NCBI GenBank assembly: GCA_965220465.1
Contig: CBDCPZ010000025.1
Span: 1,178,001-1,242,000 of the forward strand
DNA from: JAHDHW01 sp965220465
Lineage (GTDB): Bacteria; Bacteroidota; Bacteroidia; Chitinophagales; Saprospiraceae
DNA: 64,000 nucleotides
Direction of reading: 5' to 3'
Shown: piece by piece, positions 16,418 to 25,514 of the stretch
How the letters are laid out: the number at the start of each line of letters is the position of its first letter
How positions within the stretch are numbered: the stretch's first letter is position 1
Translations under genes and position numbers: made by a program
Notes under the pieces: model-generated
Databases searched by the model: none
What the model was told of the DNA's origin: nothing
Seen by the model: the letters and a program-made list of their open reading frames with translations, nothing else

Positions 16418-17989
16418 CTAATTTCCACTAATATTAAATGATACGCCTAAAAAGTAACCCAAATCATAGGTGCTTTTGGTAGGTACCGGCGAAAAAGGTA
16501 ACAACTTATCGCCAACTTCCAAACCCTGAGCCAATTGTTGAACCTTGCCTCCCATCAATCCGGTGCTGAGTACGATCCGCTGGCCTTTTCCGATGATGAA
16601 GCTAGGCCCAAGAAAAAACGACAAAGATTGTCCGCTTTCTGAATTGGTGAGCGGAATACCAATCCCAAAATTACCGCCGATGGAAACATTGCCCGCGCTT
16701 TGTGGATAAAAATGAAAAAAGGAGGTAATAATCGGTACAAAAGCATCGGCGTTTTCTGATCGAATGATCGTATCCTGCAAATAATAAGATTGGGGTTGTT
16801 TAAAATATCCGGAGAAACTGATTCCGATACTTACGTTTATTTTCATGCCTCCATAAACCGGAACTTTGATCGGAGCAAGTTCTTTTTTATTGACAGGCAT
16901 TACATTTCCAAGCGAATCTCTTGCTGTAAATTTTATCCCTAAAACGGTTCGGTCTCCCGTAGCTTCCGTGCGATACGTGTAAGAAAAATCATTGGAAGCC
17001 AATGCTTCATATTCATACCAAATCGAAGTCATTTTTTTCAATTCTACATTTCCTGACCGTTGATACATTTGATTGATTGCCTGTTCTTGAGATTTAACAG
17101 ATTCTTCTACTACCAGTGCATTTTCAAATACTTCAACGACATTATTTTTCATGGTGGCAAACTCCTCAAAGCTCATATCGATGCTTTCTATTTTTTCAGA
17201 AAACAGGCCCAATTCAACAATGCTTTTTTCATACTCTTTTTTATTCTTTTCCAATTGATTAAGCGTATTTAAAAGTTGCTGTCGATCGTCTCCTTTTTGA
17301 ATAATATAATCAAGTGTGAGCGCTTCATTATTTTCAATTTCAAGTATTTTATCTAAAAATTCAAAAGACATTTTTTTGACTTGCTGAGTAGAAAAATTGG
17401 GGTTCCATTTAATTTTTTGGATCTCCGACAAACCAATACTTCTAAATTCTCTGGCTTTTTCAATGGTATTGACTTCATCCTGTATTTTAGTAAATGCCAC
17501 TTCTTTTTTAACCATATTATCCAATATGCTTTTGTACTGCGAGTTTAATGCTTGAAATTCTGCAAATTCATCTTGCGATTCACCTCCGGTTGCAAAACCA
17601 AATCCATCGTCGTCTTCATCTCCTCCACCGCCATCAATATTGATATAACCATCACCTGCACCTGAATTAAAATTTCCGCCACCCAGAAAACCTCCTCCTC
17701 CATCAAATCCACCACCTGGCAATAAATTGCCTACTCCACTACCCGGCGGGATTTGAAGCACCTGGTTGTTGGCATTTACTTCAAGGGAATAGATGTAATT
17801 ATTGTAGTTTTCAACATGCAGAAAGATATTTCCGTCTTTTTTGATTTTGGGACGTTTGATTTCTTCGCCTTCATAAATATATTTTATCAGAGATGTTTCA
17901 GCATCATAATAAATATGAAGGTCTTGCGCGAAGTTTTTTCCGATTATACAAAAAAGAAGGGCAGGGAGAAGGAGGATCGTTTTGTTCAT
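16418..17989 (-). CDS. Unknown envelope protein with Gly-rich linker, coiled coil and barrel-like C-terminus
   Basis: I do not recognise this 523-residue protein as a named family. It has a signal peptide (cleavage after KNFAQ), a short beta-rich N-domain (22-80), a Gly/Asp-rich linker (about 84-135, with runs such as GGGFDGGGGF), a long helical region (about 140-320) and a C-terminal region with alternating hydrophobic strands (VSIGISFSGYF, FFLGPSFIIGKG, LGYFLGVSFNIS) typical of an outer-membrane barrel. It ends 12 bp from the convergent Spy-like gene. It is probably an outer-membrane protein with a periplasmic coil. Confidence 0.7.
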   Translation of the reverse strand: MNKTILLLPALLFCIIGKNFAQDLHIYYDAETSLIKYIYEGEEIKRPKIKKDGNIFLHVENYNNYIYSLEVNANNQVLQIPPGSGVGNLLPGGGFDGGGGFLGGGNFNSGAGDGYINIDGGGGDEDDDGFGFATGGESQDEFAEFQALNSQYKSILDNMVKKEVAFTKIQDEVNTIEKAREFRSIGLSEIQKIKWNPNFSTQQVKKMSFEFLDKILEIENNEALTLDYIIQKGDDRQQLLNTLNQLEKNKKEYEKSIVELGLFSEKIESIDMSFEEFATMKNNVVEVFENALVVEESVKSQEQAINQMYQRSGNVELKKMTSIWYEYEALASNDFSYTYRTEATGDRTVLGIKFTARDSLGNVMPVNKKELAPIKVPVYGGMKINVSIGISFSGYFKQPQSYYLQDTIIRSENADAFVPIITSFFHFYPQSAGNVSIGGNFGIGIPLTNSESGQSLSFFLGPSFIIGKGQRIVLSTGLMGGKVQQLAQGLEVGDKLLPFSPVPTKSTYDLGYFLGVSFNISGN

Positions 17990-18174
17990 TATAAAGTTTT
18001 CTGGTTTAAGCAGTACTAAATTAATCTTTTATTTTGCTTTCCGAATAAAGGTTACCTTATAATTTAAATCCTTCTTAAAATATAATTATTTCAAAAAGCA
18101 ATTATATTTGATTTGTTCATTTGAGTTCGTTTTTAATGAAAAAGGTTATTTTCAGTGATGAATTTTGATTTTTA

Positions 18175-19377
18175 ATGATAAAATCTAAGTTTCAAAAATT
18201 CAGAAAATTGATCAGTCCGCATGCGGTGATTGTGACCTTATTAATATGGGGGGTTATTCTATTGCTGGATTTTGTCCGTCTAAATCTCCACTTTCTTGAC
18301 CCTTTTAATAATAGCCTGAAAAATTATGAAGTAACGGATATCGTTTCTTCTCGCCTTAGAGATAAAGAACAAACTGTTTTTGAAGATAAAATCGTGCTGG
18401 TCAACACCGGCAAACCTGACCGGCTTGAACTCGCTAAAATAATTGACCGATTGAATCAATTTTCTCTAAAAGCAATCGGCGTTGACATTCTTTTGGAAGG
18501 AAAAAAGAATCCGGTAATTGATTCCTTTTTAGCCGAAAAAATAAAATCAGCGCCTAATATTGTGTTGGCCAACCGCTTTAAAAATTTCAATGATTCACTG
18601 AGAATTTTCGATTTGCCCATTGGCTGCGACACCACATTCGCCAGACACGCCCAAACCAGCTTCGTCAATTTGGTATCAAAGGACAACTGGACGGTCAGAT
18701 TATTCAAACCAAAAGTCAAAACGGTTGATGGAGAACGATTCGCATTTGCTACAAAAATCGCTGAACTTGCAGATTCGGCTGCTTTGGAAAAATTGTGGCA
18801 AAGAAACCAAAAAGTCGAGCGGATTAATTATTTCGGGGACAAAAACAGTTTTGTTCAATTTGATGCTGAATTGCTTTTAGATACTTCGCTGGATTTGAGT
18901 GATGCCTTCAAAGACAAAATAGTACTTGTCGGATATTTGGGCACCGATGAATGGAGCATGCCGATGAAAGATCGTTTTTTTACCCCGCTGAATGAACAAT
19001 ACGCCGGACGAAGTTTACCGGATATGTTCGGAATGGTAATTCATGCCAATATCATCGCCATGATTCTCAATGACAATTACATTTATGATTTTCCGGCCTG
19101 GCTGGCTTCAATTCTGGAGATTCTTTTTTGTTATTTCAATGTGGTGATCATTTTTTGGTTTTACAAGCGTTTTCCGGAGCCTTTTCACGGGATAACCAGA
19201 GCCCTTCAAATTCTGGAATTTATACTGATATTTCTATTAATTTCTATCCTTTTTCATTACTTTAAAATCCGAATTGATTTCGAGAAAGGAATTCTAACAT
19301 TGTTGCTGAGTTATGATTTTATAATGATTTATGAAAGTTTTGTAAAAAACAGGTTTAAAATACTTCAACGATTGTAA
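18175..19377 (+). CDS. CHASE2-domain membrane sensor without output domain
   Basis: This 400-residue protein has an N-terminal membrane helix (about 18-37), a CHASE2 extracytoplasmic domain (about 50-300: DKIVLVNTGKP, IGVDILLEG, DKIVLVGYLGTDEW) and two or three C-terminal helices (about 305-385), but no kinase, cyclase or CHAT domain. CHASE2 is a ligand-sensing domain; its signals are largely unknown. It heads a run with two FecR-like genes and an M48-TPR gene, spaced about 80-100 bp apart. In cyanobacteria CHASE2 occurs fused to CHAT domains, which makes its presence near CHAT genes here meaningful. Confidence 0.88.
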   Translation: MIKSKFQKFRKLISPHAVIVTLLIWGVILLLDFVRLNLHFLDPFNNSLKNYEVTDIVSSRLRDKEQTVFEDKIVLVNTGKPDRLELAKIIDRLNQFSLKAIGVDILLEGKKNPVIDSFLAEKIKSAPNIVLANRFKNFNDSLRIFDLPIGCDTTFARHAQTSFVNLVSKDNWTVRLFKPKVKTVDGERFAFATKIAELADSAALEKLWQRNQKVERINYFGDKNSFVQFDAELLLDTSLDLSDAFKDKIVLVGYLGTDEWSMPMKDRFFTPLNEQYAGRSLPDMFGMVIHANIIAMILNDNYIYDFPAWLASILEILFCYFNVVIIFWFYKRFPEPFHGITRALQILEFILIFLLISILFHYFKIRIDFEKGILTLLLSYDFIMIYESFVKNRFKILQRL

Positions 19378-19465
19378 CCTGTATTTTCTATGATGGTAAC
19401 TTTTCTCTTTTCGCCAAATTCATTAATAAAATCTTCAATACTTTTTAAAAGCTAACCCATCCGTA

Positions 19466-20440
19466 ATGAAAATTTACCTGCTTACTTTTACTGTTTTTAT
19501 GCTCTTTGGTTTTTCCTCAAAAGCACAGAATTCATCCATCCTTGTGTTGAATGTAAAAGGCCAAGTTGATTACCTGAAAGACCAATCCAGCACTAAAGAA
19601 AGATTGCTGCCAGGAATGAAAATTTCAGGTTCCGGTGCCTTAGAATTAAAGGAAGAGGCCAGGGTCAATTTATTGTATAACGGCAAACGAATCCAACTGG
19701 ACAAGCAGGGAGCTTATGACATAAAAACGCTCATAGAAAAAAATGACAAAGCCTTGAGTATGAGCTTCGCCGGACGTTTTTGGGATTTTGTAAACGATGG
19801 CTTATCTCATTCTGATGATACGGAATCGCTCAACAAATACGAGGAAAGACTACTGGCTGTCACAGGTGGCGTGCAAGGCTTTGCAATGGGTGAATCAAGG
19901 GCCCAAACGATCATGCCGGCGACAGGATATATCGGAGCAAATATCGTCACTTTTAATTGGCACAGCATAAAAACCCCAGCCGTTTTTTATCAATTCAAAA
20001 TATATCTTGTAGAGCAGGAAGAGCTTGTTTTTCAAGCGATTACGCGAGACACCAGTCTGACTTTAGATTTCAGTCAGCTCGTTTTTCATCCAAACAATTC
20101 CTACGAATGGCAAATCGAAACGGAGTCACAAAATAAAAGTGAAGCAGGAGAAAATGAAGTAGAAAAATCAGACTTTAGAACCTTCGAATATATGCCGAAC
20201 ATTGATGAATTAATCGCTGAAAAAACAGCAAAAATCGAAGAATACGCAGATGCGGATGCTTTTGAAAAAAAATGGATGGAAGCGATCGTAATGGAACAGG
20301 AAGGTTTTATTTACGATGCTTATAACCGTTACAATGATCTTCGATTACAAAGCCCCGAAAATTTGCTGGTTAAAAAATTATTTGCCTCTTTTCTGGTTCG
20401 GCAAGGACTCACTCAACAAGCACTGGAAGAAATAAAATAA
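19466..20440 (+). CDS. FecR-like secreted protein with TPR-like end, paralogue 1
   Basis: The 324-residue protein has a signal peptide (cleavage after SSKAQ), a FecR-like beta domain (about 24-95: ILVLNVKGQVDY, LLPGMKISGSGALELKEEARVNLLY), a middle domain resembling carbohydrate/Ig-like strands (PATGYIGANIVTFNWHSI, NNSYEWQIETE) and a helical end with one TPR-like unit (VMEQEGFIYDAYNRYNDLRLQSPENLLVKKLF). It is a clear paralogue of the next gene. The layout resembles the FecR and DUF928 proteins that accompany CHAT and CHASE2 genes in cyanobacteria, but I cannot prove the homology by eye. Confidence 0.7.
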   Translation: MKIYLLTFTVFMLFGFSSKAQNSSILVLNVKGQVDYLKDQSSTKERLLPGMKISGSGALELKEEARVNLLYNGKRIQLDKQGAYDIKTLIEKNDKALSMSFAGRFWDFVNDGLSHSDDTESLNKYEERLLAVTGGVQGFAMGESRAQTIMPATGYIGANIVTFNWHSIKTPAVFYQFKIYLVEQEELVFQAITRDTSLTLDFSQLVFHPNNSYEWQIETESQNKSEAGENEVEKSDFRTFEYMPNIDELIAEKTAKIEEYADADAFEKKWMEAIVMEQEGFIYDAYNRYNDLRLQSPENLLVKKLFASFLVRQGLTQQALEEIK

Positions 20441-20497
20441 ACATTCGTTTTTTAATTTTTTAATTCTAAAAAAAACGCTACCAATAGCTCCATTAAT

Positions 20498-20505
20498 TAC
20501 CTTTG
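20498..20505 (+). promoter_or_regulatory. Possible -7 element before FecR-like paralogue 2
   Basis: TACCTTTG followed by CA matches the Bacteroidota -7 consensus and sits 37 bp before the ATG, but no TTG is seen at the expected distance upstream. Confidence 0.3.
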
Positions 20506-20542
20506 CAAAACCAATTGATTTCAGTTTTATAAACCCATTATC

Positions 20543-21505
20543 ATGAAAAAAGTAACACTTTCAATCGCCTTAATTTTTTGCTTGATTTTAAATAGCAATG
20601 CCCAGAACTATGATTTAGGCAATACTCCTTCGCTAACCACTTTTATTGTGCTTGACATTGAAGGATCTGCCGAATATCTCGGAGAAGGAAGCACTGATGC
20701 TCAAGATGTCGTTTCCGGAATGATTCTCCCTGAAAGCGGAATTTTGACTTTAGGAAAAAAGTCACAAATGAAATTATCCTGGAAAAGCCAGGCAGTTGTT
20801 TTAAGCAAAAAAGGAACTTACAGCTTAAAAAACGAAGCTTTGAAACTGGCTGACGCAAGCCTGAATGCGCCTGTATTAGATGAGTTTTTAGTAGAACTTG
20901 GTGCTGCAAGCGGATTTGGTGAACCCAGCGGCGATGGAGGAAATGATAGTAGTTCTGCAAAAAAAGAAAACAAGGGAACTCTTCAGGAAATAAATATCAT
21001 CATGCCCATTCGCGGAATTGTCCCGATGGATTTGATCACTTTCAGCTGGGCAGGCTTAAGCAGCGATGCTGGTTTTAGGCTAAATGTTTACAAAAATGCA
21101 GATCAGCCGGCTATTTTTTCTGCTTTGACGATGAAAAATAGTTTCACCCTTGATGTTTCTCAATTGTCTTTAATTGAAGGAGCGGAGTATTCCTGGCAGG
21201 TTGAAAATGTTTCTGATTCAACAATAAAATCCGAAGCATCTTCGATTACTTTTGGTGAGAAAGACCAGGATTTAGAGGTCATCCGCGGAATGCTTTCAGA
21301 CAGAGAATATTCTTATTCTGATCCCTGGCTGAAAATATTACGGGAAGCTCATGCTCTACAAAAAGAAAACCTGATCTATGCGACCAATGAAAAATATAAA
21401 CAAGGTTTAAAAGAATTTAATGATAACATCACCATCAAAAAAATGTATGCGATGTTTTTAAACAATAATGGATTGGAAGCACTTGCTGATCAGGTTTTTG
21501 AATAG
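20543..21505 (+). CDS. FecR-like secreted protein with TPR-like end, paralogue 2
   Basis: The 320-residue protein has a signal peptide (cleavage after NSNAQ) and the same order of parts as its upstream neighbour: FecR-like strands (FIVLDIEGSAEYLGEG, MILPESGILTLGKKSQMKLSW), an acidic Ser/Gly linker (about 125-147), an Ig-like middle (MPIRGIVPMDLITFSWAGL, GAEYSWQVENV) and a helical repeat end (ALQKENLIYATNEKYKQGL). A tandem duplication followed by divergence explains the pair. Both are likely periplasmic or surface modules that bind a shared partner such as the CHASE2 protein; this is an inference from order only. Confidence 0.7.
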   Translation: MKKVTLSIALIFCLILNSNAQNYDLGNTPSLTTFIVLDIEGSAEYLGEGSTDAQDVVSGMILPESGILTLGKKSQMKLSWKSQAVVLSKKGTYSLKNEALKLADASLNAPVLDEFLVELGAASGFGEPSGDGGNDSSSAKKENKGTLQEINIIMPIRGIVPMDLITFSWAGLSSDAGFRLNVYKNADQPAIFSALTMKNSFTLDVSQLSLIEGAEYSWQVENVSDSTIKSEASSITFGEKDQDLEVIRGMLSDREYSYSDPWLKILREAHALQKENLIYATNEKYKQGLKEFNDNITIKKMYAMFLNNNGLEALADQVFE

Positions 21506-21588
21506 TTTTTTTTAACGACGAGACAATAAGTTCGCACAGATTCATTAAGTTTTAGATTTTTAAAACTTAAAAACAAATTCCCCGAAAA

Positions 21589-23361
21589 ATGAAATTGAGC
21601 GCAGTCATTCTTCTCCTTTTTACATTGACCGGCATTTATTCTTTTGTCAATATTTCCAAGCCTGATAACTCGAAGATTGAAATAGCTGCCCTTTCACTTT
21701 CTGACAATATTCCAAACTATAAAATAGAAACTGCGACAACGGTATTTAATCAATTAAAAAGAGCCTTAGGAATTTTAAGTTCTGAAAAACCTAATTTGTA
21801 TTTGGTAAAAAAACTTCCAAATCGGAAATTTGTCATGGCAATGATTTATTATGAAAAAGGTGCCATTTATCTGGAAGAAGCAGCCTACGATTTGTGCGCT
21901 TCTTTAGGCAAGGATTCCTTGAATGCCCTTGCTGTTTATCTGGGTCATGAACTGTCTCATTTTACCGGAAGACATAATATCTCGAATCACTACGCCTGGG
22001 AATACGAAAAAGATTTAACCCAAGATCCTTTGTTCAAACAGCTTGAAAAAAGCCTTCCTGAAAGTAAAAAAGACAGTTTGCTAAAAATGATAAAAACAAG
22101 TCTGCGCGCTTTCACTTCAACAGAAAATGAAAAAGACGCAGACCTTGAAGGAGGTTTTCTTGCTTATCTTTCGGGGTATCATACTTTTGGAATTGCTCCG
22201 CAATTGCTCGATAAAACCTACAATGATTTTAACCTTCCGACGAATCCAAAAGGATATCCATCTTTAACAGAAAGAAAGCAAATCGCCACCGATTCTGAAA
22301 AAAAACTGAGTGACCTGATCGATCTCTTTGAAATGGGTAATTTATTGGTTGCTTTGGGTGAATATGATGACGCGATTCTTTATTATGAAAAAGTTTTGAA
22401 ACAGTTTAAAAGCCGTGAAATTTATAATAACATTGGCGTTTTGTACACGCTTTCCTTTTTAAAAAAAGCCAACAAAAAGAAAGTGAAATACGCCTTTCCC
22501 GTTGAGTTGGATGCTGAATCACGCCTTTCGGTTCCGGCGAGCAAAGGGAACGAGGAAAATGAAAAACTAAAGCTCCGGATGGCAATTGAAAACTTTGAAA
22601 AAGCCAGCAATCTGGACGACGATTATCCAATCGCTCACTTAAACAAAAGTTGTGCTCACGCGCTTTTAGGGCTTTATGCAAATGATGAGGACTTTGCTGC
22701 CGAAGAATACGCCATCGCCACCGCGGAGGCTTTGATCGCCAAACGATTAGCCAAAGCAGATGTTGTGCTTTGGAAAAAAACCTTGACGGATGCTTATACT
22801 TCCAACGGAATTATTGAAGCTTTGAAAGGCAATAAAAATGGCGCAAATCTTTTGTTTAAAGAGGCTTTAAAAGTTACTCCAAAGAATCACCTGGCAGCAA
22901 TCAATTATGATATTTTGAATGAAATTGAAACAGAAACAGCTTTGGGATTTGCTCCAGGAGGAAATGCACAAAAAGAGATCATCGATGAAATTCCGATTGA
23001 AAAATTGGAAATTACCGGTGCTGATATAAAGGATACCATTCTGCAAACCGATAATAGCTTTATCCGCCTGGCGATTAAACGCCTTGATCATTCAAAATTG
23101 ATGACCAATTATGTGGTTGAAAAATCAAAACAACGCTACGCCTCTTTTCAATTGACTGATGCAGATTACAAAGGATCAACTGCTTTGGGAATTAAAATCA
23201 ACGCTACATTTGCGGACATCAAGGCAAAATATGACGAACCCAACACTTACCTTGAATTGGGACAGGGAAGCTGGTTGATTTACAATGAAGCCAAAATTAT
23301 TTTCGAGCTTGATGCTGATGGCAGGCTCGTTCGTTGGAGCGTTTTCAATCACGCCATTTAA
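21589..23361 (+). CDS. Exported M48-like metalloprotease with TPRs, paralogue A
   Basis: The 590-residue protein has an N-terminal signal or anchor, a zinc metalloprotease domain with HELSH (His120, Glu121, His124) and a downstream Glu/Asp motif (ENEKDADLEGGFLAYLSGY) as in M48 peptidases. It continues with TPR-like helices (about 245-450) and ends in a small beta domain (FADIKAKYDEP, GSWLIYNEAKIIFELDADGRLVRW). The same domain order and the same C-terminal domain occur in the gene divergent from the ECF sigma factor further on, so the two are paralogues. The active site is intact. It closes the CHASE2-FecR-FecR run and overlaps the convergent gene by 4 bp. Confidence 0.82.
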   Translation: MKLSAVILLLFTLTGIYSFVNISKPDNSKIEIAALSLSDNIPNYKIETATTVFNQLKRALGILSSEKPNLYLVKKLPNRKFVMAMIYYEKGAIYLEEAAYDLCASLGKDSLNALAVYLGHELSHFTGRHNISNHYAWEYEKDLTQDPLFKQLEKSLPESKKDSLLKMIKTSLRAFTSTENEKDADLEGGFLAYLSGYHTFGIAPQLLDKTYNDFNLPTNPKGYPSLTERKQIATDSEKKLSDLIDLFEMGNLLVALGEYDDAILYYEKVLKQFKSREIYNNIGVLYTLSFLKKANKKKVKYAFPVELDAESRLSVPASKGNEENEKLKLRMAIENFEKASNLDDDYPIAHLNKSCAHALLGLYANDEDFAAEEYAIATAEALIAKRLAKADVVLWKKTLTDAYTSNGIIEALKGNKNGANLLFKEALKVTPKNHLAAINYDILNEIETETALGFAPGGNAQKEIIDEIPIEKLEITGADIKDTILQTDNSFIRLAIKRLDHSKLMTNYVVEKSKQRYASFQLTDADYKGSTALGIKINATFADIKAKYDEPNTYLELGQGSWLIYNEAKIIFELDADGRLVRWSVFNHAI

Positions 23362-23816
23362 GCCATATCCTTTTTAACAGCTTTGCCATTGATCCGCCCT
23401 TTCCAGGTGTTGTGCGCTTTGGAATCGCCGCCGATATCGCCATTTTCATCCAACTGTAATCTGTAAATGTCGGTTGAAATAATCTCGTTGGGATCTTCTT
23501 TTTTGTAGCCTTTCAAAAGGTATTGCTTTGTTTCAGGATTGTAGCTGCCGCGGACAAATTCTTTCGCGGTTGTTCCTAATTTGGGTTGGTAATAATCCCG
23601 GCTTGCCGGAGAATTCAAATCATAATCCGTTACTTTCCAATTAAAATAGCCAGCCACATTATTTTCAGCATCATGATTTAAATACAAATCGAACTCAAAA
23701 ACATAGGTCGTCCCAATCATCGTCCAGGTGCCTTGAAAGTGTTTGTTTTGAGCAACTAAATCGTTGGCATTGAAACTTAGAAGAGCAAAAAGGGAAAGCA
23801 AAAAGTATTTTCTCAT
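23358..23816 (-). CDS. Small secreted protein of unknown function
   Basis: The 152-residue protein has a signal peptide (cleavage after LVAQ) and a mature part of beta-strands rich in Tyr, Trp and Lys (GTWTMIGTTYVFEFDLYL, GYFNWKVTDYDL, QYLLKGYKKEDPNEI, NTWKGRING), resembling a small lipocalin-like or calycin-like fold. I do not recognise a named family. Its stop overlaps the stop of the M48-TPR gene by 4 bp on the other strand. Confidence 0.7.
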   Translation of the reverse strand: MRKYFLLSLFALLSFNANDLVAQNKHFQGTWTMIGTTYVFEFDLYLNHDAENNVAGYFNWKVTDYDLNSPASRDYYQPKLGTTAKEFVRGSYNPETKQYLLKGYKKEDPNEIISTDIYRLQLDENGDIGGDSKAHNTWKGRINGKAVKKDMA

Positions 23817-23931
23817 TTTATTTAGATGTTTTAGCTAAATTACTGCCAAGCTATTTTAAACGCTTATTTTTTCAATAAAACGAGATTTTTCGTAACAACA
23901 TTATCTTTTTTAAAGATCATTAAAAAAAACA

Positions 23932-24630
23932 TTGAAATTGAAAAAAAGAAACTGGAAAAAATACACTTTTGAATTCTTGTCCATTTTTATTGCCGTAATA
24001 TCTGCTTTTGCATTAAACAATTGGAACGATAATAGGCGCGAAAACAAAGCCGAATCGAAAATTTTGTCAGAGATTTTAAATGGCCTGGAAAAGGATATTG
24101 ATGATGTCAAATTAAATGTATTGGGTCACGAAGAAGGAATCAAGGCTTGTAAATTTTGGAGAAATATATTTACAGATAAAAGCCCTAATCTTGACACATT
24201 GCAACAATACTATTTTGTATTGACAAGAGATTTTGTTTCCATTCAAAATACTTCAGGCTATGAAACTTTAAAATCAAAAGGGTTGGAGTTAATAAAAAAC
24301 GATTCTTTGAGGACGAAAATAATATCTCTGTATGAATATGATTACAAAACGCTGATGAAACTTGAAGAAGAATATAATGAACTCCAATTTCAAAAAAATT
24401 ACTTCCATGAAATCAATAAGTTAATTGCACCAAAATTTCAATACGATTTGAAAGGGAATATTAGCGGATTAGAAATGCCTCTAAACATTAACAAAACTGA
24501 AAGAAATATCCTGTTAAGTTACTTATGGAAAATTCAAGTGAACAGAAAATTTATTTTGCAGTACTATAGTCAAGTTGATGAAAAAATTAACACCCTGAGA
24601 GAAGAAATTGAAAAAGAACTAAAACGATAA
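23932..24630 (+). CDS. DUF6090-like membrane-anchored protein
   Basis: This 232-residue protein begins at TTG; no ATG is available before the membrane helix. The pattern of a short basic leader, one helix ending in ALNNWND, then a helical soluble domain (SGYETLKSKGLELIKNDSLR, ILQYYSQVDEKINTLREEIEKEL) is characteristic of the DUF6090 family, which is common in Bacteroidota and of unknown function. The soluble part should be extracytoplasmic. It stands alone with no clear operon partner. Confidence 0.78.
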   Translation: MKLKKRNWKKYTFEFLSIFIAVISAFALNNWNDNRRENKAESKILSEILNGLEKDIDDVKLNVLGHEEGIKACKFWRNIFTDKSPNLDTLQQYYFVLTRDFVSIQNTSGYETLKSKGLELIKNDSLRTKIISLYEYDYKTLMKLEEEYNELQFQKNYFHEINKLIAPKFQYDLKGNISGLEMPLNINKTERNILLSYLWKIQVNRKFILQYYSQVDEKINTLREEIEKELKR

Positions 24631-24680
24631 CTAACAAAGACTATTCGGCCATGCCAGCGAGGCTTGCCCAGGACAAGACA

Positions 24681-25274
24681 TCAATTAGATTTTAACCATC
24701 CGGTAATACTCAATCGGGGCTGATGGCTGAGCAATACTTCGTGTTCTAGTTCGCTGCTTTTGAAGAATACACATTTTCCATTAAGTGGAGATATAATTTG
24801 TGAATGTCCCGGATGGTAAATACATAATTCTCCTCCGTCATTTTCCTGCCAGTTGTCATTCAAATACATAATCATCGAAAAGGCTCGGCTTTTATTATCC
24901 TTAAACTGATCCAAATGCCTTTTGTAAAAACTTCCTTTTTCGTACAAAGCATAATGAAATTCGTAACCGGTAATGCCCGCATAGCAAGTACTGTTTAAAT
25001 AACTTACAAACTGGTCCATCAAATCAAAAAAGCCGTTTTCGTAAAAATCATTATGCTTTCGGTCGAGCCAATAGATCACATCACTTCTTTTCAGCTTATC
25101 TTGGATAAGTTTCGCATTATTTCCAATGCCTGCTCCATGAAGTTGCTTTTCTGTGTATAATTTTAATAAATTTTCTTTCAGATGAGCAGCTAAAGGTTTA
25201 CTTAAAAAATCCTCGGCCAACCCGACTCTGCTTTCTAAAAAGCTAGTAACCAGGTCATTGAATATTGTTTCCAC
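24681..25274 (-). CDS. 2-oxoglutarate/Fe(II)-dependent oxygenase
   Basis: The 197-residue protein has the prolyl-4-hydroxylase-like fold with the iron ligands His120 and Asp122 (KRHLDQF) and His178 (ELEHEVL), and Arg187 (PRLSITGW) for 2-oxoglutarate. GGELCIY and the final GWLKSN are typical of the SM-20/PHD-like group. No signal peptide is present, so it is cytoplasmic and may hydroxylate a protein residue; the target is not predictable. It is a single gene. Confidence 0.9.
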   Translation of the reverse strand: METIFNDLVTSFLESRVGLAEDFLSKPLAAHLKENLLKLYTEKQLHGAGIGNNAKLIQDKLKRSDVIYWLDRKHNDFYENGFFDLMDQFVSYLNSTCYAGITGYEFHYALYEKGSFYKRHLDQFKDNKSRAFSMIMYLNDNWQENDGGELCIYHPGHSQIISPLNGKCVFFKSSELEHEVLLSHQPRLSITGWLKSN

Positions 25275-25370
25275 TTTGCGTGATTGATGCTTATTCAGCT
25301 TAAAACTGATAGCGCAGCAATGTAGTTTAAAAAATCAATATTGTAGGATTTATTTTTAGCTTGGTGAATA

Positions 25371-25450
25371 TCATTTTGTCGCCTTTCCTTCGCAGAACCC
25401 TTACATCCCTTAAAAGGGAAATCCGCACACTGCGGCAAAATGAAATACAC
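25371..25450. repeat. Dispersed ~80-bp intergenic repeat, copy 1
   Basis: The segment from TCATTTT through CGCAGAA to GGAAATCCGC and GCGGCAAAA matches the segment at 53496-53575 along its length with scattered substitutions. Its core CCGCACACTGCGG can form a small hairpin. It lies in the gap between the 2OG oxygenase and DPP-IV genes. Confidence 0.7.
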
Positions 25451-25514
25451 CTATTGGTTTTCAAACAAAATTTCACTCTTTCAAAACCTACACAGAAAAG
25501 CTTACCGCTTAATT

